Source: Chloroflexota bacterium
Lineage (GTDB): Bacteria; Chloroflexota; Dehalococcoidia; Lucifugimonadales; UBA3495
NCBI GenBank assembly: GCA_028874675.1
Contig: JAPPJA010000548.1
Location: 1 to 10,715 of the forward strand
Length of the DNA: 10,715 nt
Reading direction: 5' to 3'
Numbering within the stretch: the first letter of the stretch is position 1; every line of letters begins with the position of its first letter. The translations under genes and the position numbers were made by a program. This document shows positions 5,495 to 10,715 of this stretch, in pieces. A model generated the notes under the pieces. That model saw nothing but the letters and a program-made list of their open reading frames with translations, was not told the DNA's origin and ran no database searches.

Positions 5495-6601
5495 TCAGGC
5501 CGCAAAGATGTCCAGGGGCAGGAAGGCGGAGACGACGAAGTTGGGCACGTCCACCACTTCGCTCACCTTGAGGTCCACCGCCACGCTGCAGATGCAGTAG
5601 GCCTGCTCGCGGGACCAGCCCCGTTCCATCAGCAGGTGAATCATGTTCAGCAGGGCCTGGCGGGAGGCCAGAGTGGCATGTTCGGACTCGTTGGCGCCGT
5701 CGGAAATGCACATTCCGGTTGACGCCAGGAAGCGGCGGGGCGCCGCCATTTCGGGGGAAGTGAAGTAGTCGTCGCGTTCGAAGTAGGGGAAGTTGATGCC
5801 CCGGCTGGCAGCTTCGCCCTTCCTGACTTCGAAGCTGACGTGCAGGGTGCAGTCCATTTCGATGGCCGTACCGCAGCACTCGGAGTCGCCCTGGGCGTAG
5901 TGGGCGTCTCCGGCGGAGAAGAGCGCCCCTTCGGTGAAGACGGGCAGGTAAAGGCGGGTGCCGCCGGTAAGTTGCTTGATGTCCACATTGCCGCCGTTCT
6001 CGCGGGGCGGGATTGTTCGCAGCCCCTCGGAGGCGAAGGGCTCATGGGCCGGCACCGCCCCGGCCGGAGTTGGTCCCACCACCATTCCCCCGCGACGGAG
6101 CAGTTCATCCTCCCGCAGCAGGATTTCCTGGCGCAGGGCCCGGGACGGCGCAACCCCGATGGTGCCCATGAAGGACGCCTCGGGCACCCGAACGCCGGGC
6201 AACTGCTCGGAATGGGCAAAGCCGTCGCGCATCTCCCAGTGTACGATGTAGGGTTCGGTGTACAGGTCCCGCAGGAAGCCGAAGCCGGGCAGGATGGTGG
6301 TGAAACCCCATCCTGCCGGTTCGATGGTCAGGATGTTCACCTGAAGCAGGTCGCCGGCTTCGGCGCCGTTGACGTACACGGGTCCGGTCAGGGGATGGAC
6401 CAGATTCAGGTCGGCATTCAGCAGGTCGGGCGCCTGGGTGGCCGGGTCAATCTGCATATCGAAGGCGTTGCGGGTCTGCATCACCACTTCTTCACCGGGG
6501 TCGGCGGTCACAGCGGGGGGAATGTCGGGATGCCACCGGTTGTGTCCCTTCGTGGGCTCGTCGCCGCACCGGCGGGTGTAGTCCAGTTCGATAGTCTTCA
6601 T
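5495..6601 (-). CDS. Acetamidase/formamidase family hydrolase (368 aa)
   Basis: Member of the FmdA/AmdA family (COG2421), metal-dependent amidases that release ammonia from formamide, acetamide or related short amides; cytoplasmic. Family blocks in order: HPLTGPVYVNGAEAGD (69-84), GTIGVAPS (146-153), PPRENGGNVDIKQL (198-211), LPVFTEGALFSAGDAHYAQGD (219-239), ECCGTAIE (241-248) and CSVAVDLKVSEVVD (338-351). The conserved His, Asp and Glu of the AGDAH-QGD-E segment are present. The start at 6601 (MKTIEL) is chosen over an ATG 21 bases upstream because AGGAGG lies six bases before it and the extra residues are not family-like. Many genomes carry several paralogues of this family with unknown substrates, so formamidase activity is not proven. 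No urea or amide transporter adjoins it. The minus-strand neighbour upstream is the PPC-domain gene, 199 bases away. Confidence 0.92.
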   Translation of the reverse strand: MKTIELDYTRRCGDEPTKGHNRWHPDIPPAVTADPGEEVVMQTRNAFDMQIDPATQAPDLLNADLNLVHPLTGPVYVNGAEAGDLLQVNILTIEPAGWGFTTILPGFGFLRDLYTEPYIVHWEMRDGFAHSEQLPGVRVPEASFMGTIGVAPSRALRQEILLREDELLRRGGMVVGPTPAGAVPAHEPFASEGLRTIPPRENGGNVDIKQLTGGTRLYLPVFTEGALFSAGDAHYAQGDSECCGTAIEMDCTLHVSFEVRKGEAASRGINFPYFERDDYFTSPEMAAPRRFLASTGMCISDGANESEHATLASRQALLNMIHLLMERGWSREQAYCICSVAVDLKVSEVVDVPNFVVSAFLPLDIFAA

Positions 6602-6692
6602 AGCCCTCCTCCTGAAATGCAAGGGTCGGGGACGGCGAATTGGGCGGGGACGGCTTCGCCCGCGCCACCGGTCAAGCCTGTCCTGTGGGAAG

Positions 6693-6733
6693 AAGGCTCC
6701 TCTCCCGGCAACATCGAACCAGGCAGGAGCCTT
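6693..6733. repeat. Stem-loop upstream of the amidase gene
   Basis: AAGGCTCCT (6693-6701) pairs perfectly with AGGAGCCTT (6725-6733) around a 23-base loop, about 92 bases upstream of the amidase start and 68 bases beyond the PPC gene stop. There is no T-run on either side. It may sit in the amidase leader or mark the end of the PPC transcript; it fits no riboswitch consensus I know. Confidence 0.4.
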
Positions 6734-6800
6734 TGCACGGTGAAAGCAGGTATATACAGGCCTGACGATGGCTAACGTTTGAGCTGCTCAGAGGGAGGTT

Positions 6801-7196
6801 TCAGTCCTGTGTTTCCTCTATGACCTGGAGATATACGAAGGCGCCGGTAAAGCAGGTGGTGTCCTCACAGTGGCCGCCGACAATTTCGCCCGATGGCTTT
6901 GCAGCGGCTACGTGCAGATGAACGTACACCCCTCCGTCCTCCAACGGCTGAATGTAACCGTCAGCGGTGACCAACTCCATTATCTCGTCGATTGTTTCCC
7001 TCTCGTGGTCCCTTTCGAGGCTGCAGAGATTGCGGCGCTTGAGTTGGGTCAGGCTTCCGATGCAGGACATTACGGAGGCTTCGCGGATGCCTTCTGAATG
7101 CGCGAGGGACTCGATACTTCCGATAAGAGATGCGCCCGCTGGCAGGCGGTGATATACGACCCGGGATGAGGTGGTGGGCCAGTTCTTTATAGCCAT
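6801..7196 (-). CDS. PPC/DUF296 domain protein (131 aa)
   Basis: A stand-alone PPC (plant and prokaryote conserved, DUF296) domain of 131 residues, the usual size of prokaryotic members, which form trimers; plant relatives fuse this domain to AT-hooks. Landmarks: YHRLPAGASLIGSIESLA (15-32), ASVMSCIGSLTQLKRRN (40-56), HLHVAAAKPSGEIVGGH (93-109), and a final beta strand AFVYLQVIEE. His93, His95 and His109 match the metal-binding His of prokaryotic members. No AT-hook (RGRP) is present, so DNA binding is not supported by sequence. The start at 7196 follows GGGAGG by four bases; an upstream in-frame ATG at 7256 would add 20 unrelated residues. A perfect TATAAT lies at 7225-7230, 28 bases upstream of the start. 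Biological role unknown; some members are annotated as DNA-binding without evidence. Confidence 0.88.
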   Translation of the reverse strand: MAIKNWPTTSSRVVYHRLPAGASLIGSIESLAHSEGIREASVMSCIGSLTQLKRRNLCSLERDHERETIDEIMELVTADGYIQPLEDGGVYVHLHVAAAKPSGEIVGGHCEDTTCFTGAFVYLQVIEETQD

Positions 7197-7224
7197 GCGT
7201 CCTCCCGCTGATGTGTGTTGCCCC

Positions 7225-7230
7225 ATTATA
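7225..7230 (-). promoter_or_regulatory. Probable -10 box of the PPC gene
   Basis: A perfect minus-strand TATAAT, placed to start transcription near 7218, about 22 bases before the ATG at 7196. The nearest -35-like hexamer (TTGATC) is 20 bases upstream, too far for a normal spacer, so this is a -10 match only. Confidence 0.4.
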
Positions 7231-7294
7231 CACACACGGAACATACGGGCGATCAATTCGGGATTCTCACCCCAGGTCTATGTCCCGCCCGGAG

Positions 7295-7329
7295 GCGGTG
7301 TCTTGGCCCAACACCGCGGGCGAAGCCCG
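7295..7329. repeat. Tandem hairpins between divergent PPC and DinB genes
   Basis: GCGGTGT (7295-7301) pairs with ACACCGC (7311-7317), and directly next to it CGGGC (7317-7321) pairs with GCCCG (7325-7329) around GAA. They lie in the 238-base gap between divergently transcribed genes. They may be a small palindromic intergenic repeat or an operator; no T-run follows. Confidence 0.4.
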
Positions 7330-7362
7330 ATGGGTGGACTTTCCCTGGTCGTCGGCGCTCCC

Positions 7363-7392
7363 TTAAGGCGCCGGCCTCAAGGCTGGTACAAT
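7363..7392 (+). promoter_or_regulatory. Weak promoter candidate for the DinB-fold gene
   Basis: TACAAT (7387-7392, 5 of 6 to consensus) lies 18 bases after TTAAGG (7363-7368), a poor -35. The distance to the ATG at 7435 is reasonable. Weak support only. Confidence 0.3.
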
Positions 7393-7434
7393 TGGCCCGT
7401 AACCCCGATCTAACGAAACTCTTGGAGGGTAGTG

Positions 7435-7962
7435 ATGGCTGTTTCCACCGGAATATCAAATGCGCTGGAACGTAACTGGGGTATGGTAGATCGTGCCTTA
7501 GACGGGCTCAGCGATGAAACCCTGGCGCGCCGGATATCCGACAGCGACAATTCCATTGGCTGGCTCCTCTTTCACATGAGCCGGGTGGTGGACGTTTTCA
7601 TGAACACCAGGTTCCAGGGCAAGCCCCAGGTATGGATAGAAGACGGTTGGTGCGAGAAATTCGGCCTGGGCGACGACCCGGAGACGACCGGCCAGGGCTG
7701 GGACGCGGCGCGCATAGCCGCCTGGCCGCTTCCATCCAGGGACAACCTGGTAGGGTACTACGAGGCCATGAAGGCCTGCTGCCGGGACTATATGTCCTCC
7801 GTAACCGACGAGGAGTTAAGCGTCGCCATGAGCCTGAGGCCCGGCCTGGACCCGGAGCCGAAAGAGACCCTCCTGGGCATCCTGGTCTATGACAACATCG
7901 TCCACGGGGGCCAGATAGCCTACCTGCGGGGCCACTGGGAGGGCATGGGCTGGTTCGTATAA
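7435..7962 (+). CDS. DinB-fold family protein (175 aa)
   Basis: A 175-residue four-helix-bundle protein of the DinB/DUF664 superfamily, which includes thiol-dependent transferases and the mycothiol-dependent maleylpyruvate isomerase fold; the substrate is unknown. The metal site normally uses three His. Here His47 (SIGWLLFHMSRVVD, 40-53) is the first-helix ligand and His157 (VYDNIVHGGQIAYLRG, 151-166) the last; the usual partner four residues before it is Asp153, not His. HGGQI with Gln160 is typical. The start at 7435 has GGAGGG at 7424-7429, five bases upstream; an adjacent GTG at 7432 is possible but less well spaced. It is convergent with the aminopeptidase gene and has no same-strand partner, so context gives no hint of function. 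Confident in the fold, not in any activity. Confidence 0.85.
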   Translation: MAVSTGISNALERNWGMVDRALDGLSDETLARRISDSDNSIGWLLFHMSRVVDVFMNTRFQGKPQVWIEDGWCEKFGLGDDPETTGQGWDAARIAAWPLPSRDNLVGYYEAMKACCRDYMSSVTDEELSVAMSLRPGLDPEPKETLLGILVYDNIVHGGQIAYLRGHWEGMGWFV

Positions 7963-8006
7963 CCCCGGGACGCAGGCTTTCACCGGAGCAAATGCATAGC
8001 CATAAC

Positions 8007-8038
8007 GAAGAGCACGGCTTGAGTTCGCCGTGCTCTTC
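8007..8038. terminator. Stem-loop between convergent genes
   Basis: GAAGAGCACGGC (8007-8018) and GCCGTGCTCTTC (8027-8038) form a perfect 12-bp stem with an 8-base loop, 44 bases after the DinB-fold stop and 71 bases after the aminopeptidase stop. It is placed to serve both transcripts. No T-run follows on either strand, so it may act as a 3' stabiliser or a bidirectional terminator without a U-tract. A small palindrome, CATGAAATTCATG, follows at 8039-8051. Confidence 0.6.
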
Positions 8039-8109
8039 CATGAAATTCATGCCCGCGTAGGACGGGCACATTTCGGCTGTACGGGCGCAAGGCAGGAAGC
8101 GCCTGCCCG

Positions 8110-9930
8110 TCAGGGGGCCTGGCAGGCCTCCCGCAGCCACTCGCGGTCCCCTTCCTCCAGCATGGGAGAAATGGTGTCCCAGACCTGCCGGTGGTATCCA
8201 TCCAGCCACCGGCGTTCCTCACCGGAAAGCTGGTCCCAGTCAATGAGTTCCTTGTCGAAGGGAATCAGCGTCAGGGACTCCATCTGAAGCCACTTCCGAC
8301 CGTCGGGATGGCCTGGCATCTCATCGTCGGGGACGACAACGTACAGGTTTTCCAGGCGCACGCCGCCCCATCCCGCCTCGTAGTAGCCGGGTTCGTTGGA
8401 AACAATCATCCCGGTCTTGAAGGGCTCGTCGGCCCCCCTTGGCGTAATTCGCTGCGGTCCTTCGTGGACGTTCAGAAAGGCGCCGACGCCGTGGCCGGTG
8501 CCGTGCCCGTAGTCGAGCCCAGCGTTCCACAGGAACGTGCGGGCCAGGGCGTCCAGGGCAATGCCGCCGGTCCCCTCGGGGAATTTCTGCATGGCGAGGT
8601 TGATGTGGCCTTTCAGGACCAGGGTATAGACTTCCTTCTGGCGCTGGGAGGGCTCGCCGACGATTACCGTGCGCGTGTCGTCGGTAGTGCCGCCCTGTAG
8701 CTGTACTCCGGAGTCAACCAGGAACATCTCACCGTCGCGGAGCGGTACGTCGGGGCTGGCGTCGGAGTAGTGGACGATGGCCCCGTTGGGTCCCGCGGCG
8801 GCGATGGTGGTGAAGCTGAGGTCGTAGAAGCCCTCCTCGCTGGCATACTCTTCGTACAGTATCTGGCTGTATCCCGCCTCGCTGACGGTCTCGCCCGCCT
8901 TGATGGAGTCCTGCAGGCGCTTGAAGCTGCGGATTTTGGCGGCGGCGGCGTGCCGGTGGGAGTTTCGTGAGGCGGCGATCTCCGCTTCGTTCTTGATGGC
9001 CTTGAGCGCCACTGTGGGATTGGGCTTCTCCAGCAGCTTCTGGTCCTCATGGAGCATCAACCTGGTACCCATCGTGGCGCCGCTGGGGTCCAGCCAGACC
9101 AGGCCCGAGGCCTCCGCGCCGTAACGCTTCATGGCATCGGCGTAGGCGCCGTAGGGTTCAAAGCTGATTAACGAGGCCAGGGCATCGGTCACTTCCGTTG
9201 GAGGCGAAACCCGGGTGAAGCAGGTGGCGCTCTCCCGGTCAATGACCAGGTAGCCCTCGAACACGGGATTGTAGGCGATATCCGTGCCCCGGAGGTTCGT
9301 TACCCACGCAATCTCGTCCAGCTTGGTCAGGACGAGCAGGGTAGCTCCGGCCTCCTCCATTTCCTTGCGGATGTCGGACAGCTTCTCGGCGACGCCGCAA
9401 CCGGTAAGGTCGTCCGACAACTGGTATATGGGATTGGCCGGGGGCGGCGGCTGGTCGTCCCACACGGCGTCCACCAGGTTGTCGCTGACCGGAACCAGGG
9501 AGGAATCGGGAGACTTCAAGGCGGCCTGGTACACCGAGTAAGCCTGCATCGAGACCACGAAGGGGTCGAAGCCCACGCGCAGGCTGCCTCGCTCCCTTTC
9601 CATCTCGGTCAACCACTGGCTGAGGGTCTTTTCCCCAGCCAGCCCCAGCTTGTGGACGCGGAAACTGTCGAGGTCCACCTCGTCGTCCGCCTGAAGGTGG
9701 TAACGGGAGTCAACGAACAGATGGCTCCCATCCCGGCAGATCAGGGCGTCGCCGGCGGAGCCTCGGAACCCGGTGATGGCGGCCCGGCGGCGCGTGTAAT
9801 CTGGCACATACTCGTTCAGGTGGGCGTCGGAGGAGGGCACAAGATACGCGTCCACCTGGGCTTCTTCCATCCGCTGGTGGAGCCTGGTTAGCCGGTTTGA
9901 AATGGTCTGCTTGGAATCTGCCATGATCAT
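8110..9930 (-). CDS. Xaa-Pro aminopeptidase, M24B, long form (606 aa)
   Basis: Cleaves the N-terminal residue from peptides with proline in second position; cytoplasmic dimetal enzyme. At 606 residues it is the three-domain form related to eukaryotic XPNPEP1, longer than the about 440-residue E. coli PepP. Two creatinase-like N-terminal domains cover about 8-150 and 165-310, the pita-bread catalytic domain about 315-535, and a C-terminal extension 540-606. Metal ligands are in place: Asp406 (LVDSG), Asp417 (GTTDDTR), His480 (HGTGHGVG), Glu513 (SNEPGYY) and Glu527 (RLENL); the spacing of Asp406, Asp417 and His480 equals that of the human enzyme. His387 (IVHYS) is the conserved proton-relay His. 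The start at 9930 (MIMADSKQ) follows AGGAG by five bases; MADSKQ two codons later is possible, and the frame to 10035 is not homologous. It is monocistronic. No signal peptide. Confidence 0.96.
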   Translation of the reverse strand: MIMADSKQTISNRLTRLHQRMEEAQVDAYLVPSSDAHLNEYVPDYTRRRAAITGFRGSAGDALICRDGSHLFVDSRYHLQADDEVDLDSFRVHKLGLAGEKTLSQWLTEMERERGSLRVGFDPFVVSMQAYSVYQAALKSPDSSLVPVSDNLVDAVWDDQPPPPANPIYQLSDDLTGCGVAEKLSDIRKEMEEAGATLLVLTKLDEIAWVTNLRGTDIAYNPVFEGYLVIDRESATCFTRVSPPTEVTDALASLISFEPYGAYADAMKRYGAEASGLVWLDPSGATMGTRLMLHEDQKLLEKPNPTVALKAIKNEAEIAASRNSHRHAAAAKIRSFKRLQDSIKAGETVSEAGYSQILYEEYASEEGFYDLSFTTIAAAGPNGAIVHYSDASPDVPLRDGEMFLVDSGVQLQGGTTDDTRTVIVGEPSQRQKEVYTLVLKGHINLAMQKFPEGTGGIALDALARTFLWNAGLDYGHGTGHGVGAFLNVHEGPQRITPRGADEPFKTGMIVSNEPGYYEAGWGGVRLENLYVVVPDDEMPGHPDGRKWLQMESLTLIPFDKELIDWDQLSGEERRWLDGYHRQVWDTISPMLEEGDREWLREACQAP

Positions 9931-10301
9931 CGTTGCTCCTGTGAAATGAATCTGGGCCCCGTCGCCTGTCGGCGGGTAGGGCGGGGCCGCACAAATAACC
10001 TGCGGTGGTGCTGGGCCCGAAAGAAACTCGTCCACGGCCCGGGACTATACTTCCGGCTTATGGCGATCACACTCCTGAATTGCCCGGCCGTTCGGGGGCA
10101 GGCTACAGATAGACGGGCCCGCCGCTGGGCGCTGGGTGGCGACAGTGCCTCGCAATGCGGACGCCTGTCCCCTGGATTGGCGCCTTCTGACAACCTATAT
10201 CCTATTTGTTGAGAAAGGATCGGGCAACCCCGGCGGCTCGGCGGTAACAGTTCAGAGTTGAGGGAATTGCCCGACCATACACCCGTCATACCCCCGACTT
10301 C

Positions 10302-10329
10302 GTAGGGGCGCATGGCCATGCGCCCCTAC
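10302..10329. repeat. Perfect 28-base palindrome
   Basis: All 14 positions of the left half (GTAGGGGCGCATGG) are complementary to the right half, with its axis between 10315 and 10316. It lies in non-coding DNA near the middle of the inverted-repeat unit. Palindromes with GTAGGGGCG...CGCCCCTAC arms occur as dispersed intergenic repeats in many environmental genomes. Confidence 0.8.
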
Positions 10330-10356
10330 CCAACCCACGACTTGCACAGGTCCCAG

Positions 10357-10376
10357 GTTCCCGCGCAGGCGGGAAC
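10357..10376. repeat. REP-like hairpin
   Basis: GTTCCCGC (10357-10364) and GCGGGAAC (10369-10376) pair perfectly around GCAG. Hairpins of the TTCCCGC-gcag-GCGGGAA type are widespread extragenic repeats in bacteria. Bases 1-10 of the window look like the edge of another copy. Confidence 0.6.
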
Positions 10377-10469
10377 GACGGGTTTTCCAACTTGTAACAC
10401 GCCAAGTCTGAACAGTTACGCTCGGCGCGGCAGGGCAATCGGGATATAGTTATCGCTCAAATTGGGCCG

Positions 10470-10589
10470 GGGCTGGCGGCAAAAGACCTGCCAGCCCGAG
10501 GGCTATCCTGGCGCCCCGGAACTGCCGAAGGGCCTGCCCTCCTGGCTGGGCGCCCAGGTCCGGGGCATCCTGCCTGTCAGCCAGGCAGG
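10470..10589. other. GC-rich multi-stem region, RNA candidate
   Basis: Stems in order: GGGCTGGC (10470-10477) with GCCAGCCC (10490-10497); an outer stem GCCCCGGA (10513-10520) with TCCGGGGC (10559-10566) that encloses two small hairpins (10529-10540 and 10541-10558), making a possible three-way junction; then CCTGCCTG (10569-10576) with CAGGCAGG (10582-10589). It matches no RNA class I can recall, and such pairing can arise by chance in GC-rich DNA. The strand is not determined. Confidence 0.3.
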
Positions 10590-10715
10590 GATACGGTTGC
10601 CTGGACTTTGCTCAGCATTACATCATACAACGCGCGATGTCCTGGGCCGCCCTATATTGCACTATGGACTAACTAAAGGTGTCACGCCACCACCAGGTCT
10701 GACCGGTGAACCATC

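Larger units (their letters stand above)
10189..10454. mobile_element. MITE-like imperfect inverted-repeat unit (266 bp)
   Basis: The two ends are imperfect reverse complements. GACAACCTATATCC (10189-10202) matches the complement of 10442-10454 with one substitution and one gap. GTAACAGTTCAGAGTTG (10244-10260) matches the complement of 10403-10419 at 15 of 17. The stretches between these blocks are more diverged. No transposase is encoded. Inside are a perfect 28-base palindrome and a REP-like hairpin. The shape fits a non-autonomous element or a decayed repeat array; no target-site duplication was established. Confidence 0.4.
9931..10715. other. Long intergenic region, repeat-built, no gene
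   Basis: These 785 bases hold no convincing coding frame; the longest open frames lack family-like sequence and cross palindromes. Just upstream of the aminopeptidase gene a minus-strand TATAGT at 10044-10049 could be a -10 box, but no fitting -35 accompanies it. From 10189 to 10454 lies an imperfect inverted-repeat unit, from 10470 to 10589 a GC-rich, stem-forming stretch, and after that nothing I can name. Confidence 0.6.

Noticed and set aside
6602..6733. Glycine or ZTP riboswitch before the amidase
   Set aside because: GGGAGAG and GGACAG pieces occur, but the remaining conserved core elements and their order are absent.
5840..6775. 311-residue open frame opposite the amidase gene
   Set aside because: A shadow of the conserved amidase frame; Gly/His/Gln-rich, low-complexity in character and no ribosome binding site.
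9927..10319. 130-residue minus-strand open frame upstream of the aminopeptidase
   Set aside because: It is Arg/Pro-rich with no domain, has no good ribosome binding site, starts inside the 28-base palindrome and overlaps the start of the real gene.
10430..10600. RNase P RNA, tmRNA or SRP RNA in the structured region
   Set aside because: None of the universal core motifs of these RNAs is present on either strand.
1..10715. CRISPR array
   Set aside because: No regularly spaced direct repeats with unique spacers and no cas genes were seen.

Overview
This is a GC-rich bacterial chromosome segment. It carries eight recognisable single-domain housekeeping or accessory genes and one AT-richer orphan gene, with no rRNA, tRNA, CRISPR array, transposase or phage gene. 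The mix (MmgE/PrpD protein, CysA-type sulfurtransferase, acetamidase/formamidase-family hydrolase, PPC/DUF296 protein, DinB-fold protein, long Xaa-Pro aminopeptidase), the short Shine-Dalgarno-led transcription units and the palindromic intergenic repeats recall environmental Chloroflexota (Dehalococcoidia/SAR202-like) genomes. That placement is an impression from gene style, not a demonstrated assignment.

Layout. 1-321: intergenic, with palindromic repeats. 322-1695 (+): MmgE/PrpD-family protein with a hairpin terminator. 1789-3025: a distinct islet with an AT-richer minus-strand orphan gene (1900-2724), a small hydrophobic ORF remnant and a strong terminator. It is bracketed by a 16-base near-identical direct repeat, with a third, inverted copy at its right end. 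3090-4307 (-): yhhQ and queF, a queuosine-precursor uptake and reduction pair, probably one operon read from a good promoter at 4351-4379. 4511-5356 (+): two-domain thiosulfate sulfurtransferase, read divergently from its own promoter and closed by a textbook terminator. 5495-6601 (-): acetamidase/formamidase-family hydrolase. 6801-7196 (-): PPC/DUF296 protein. 7435-7962 (+): DinB-fold protein. 8110-9930 (-): M24B Xaa-Pro aminopeptidase. 9931-10715: long intergenic region with a MITE-like imperfect inverted-repeat unit (10189-10454) that encloses a perfect 28-base palindrome and a REP-like hairpin, then a GC-rich stretch that can fold into several stems.

How the genes work together. Only queF and yhhQ have a clear shared pathway: YhhQ imports 7-deazaguanine precursors and QueF reduces preQ0 to preQ1 for tRNA queuosine. 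The other genes look like independent units, each with its own ribosome binding site and mostly separated by 150-200 bases. I found no convincing new multi-gene system. The least explained parts are the islet at 1789-3025 and the repeat-built region at 10189-10590.
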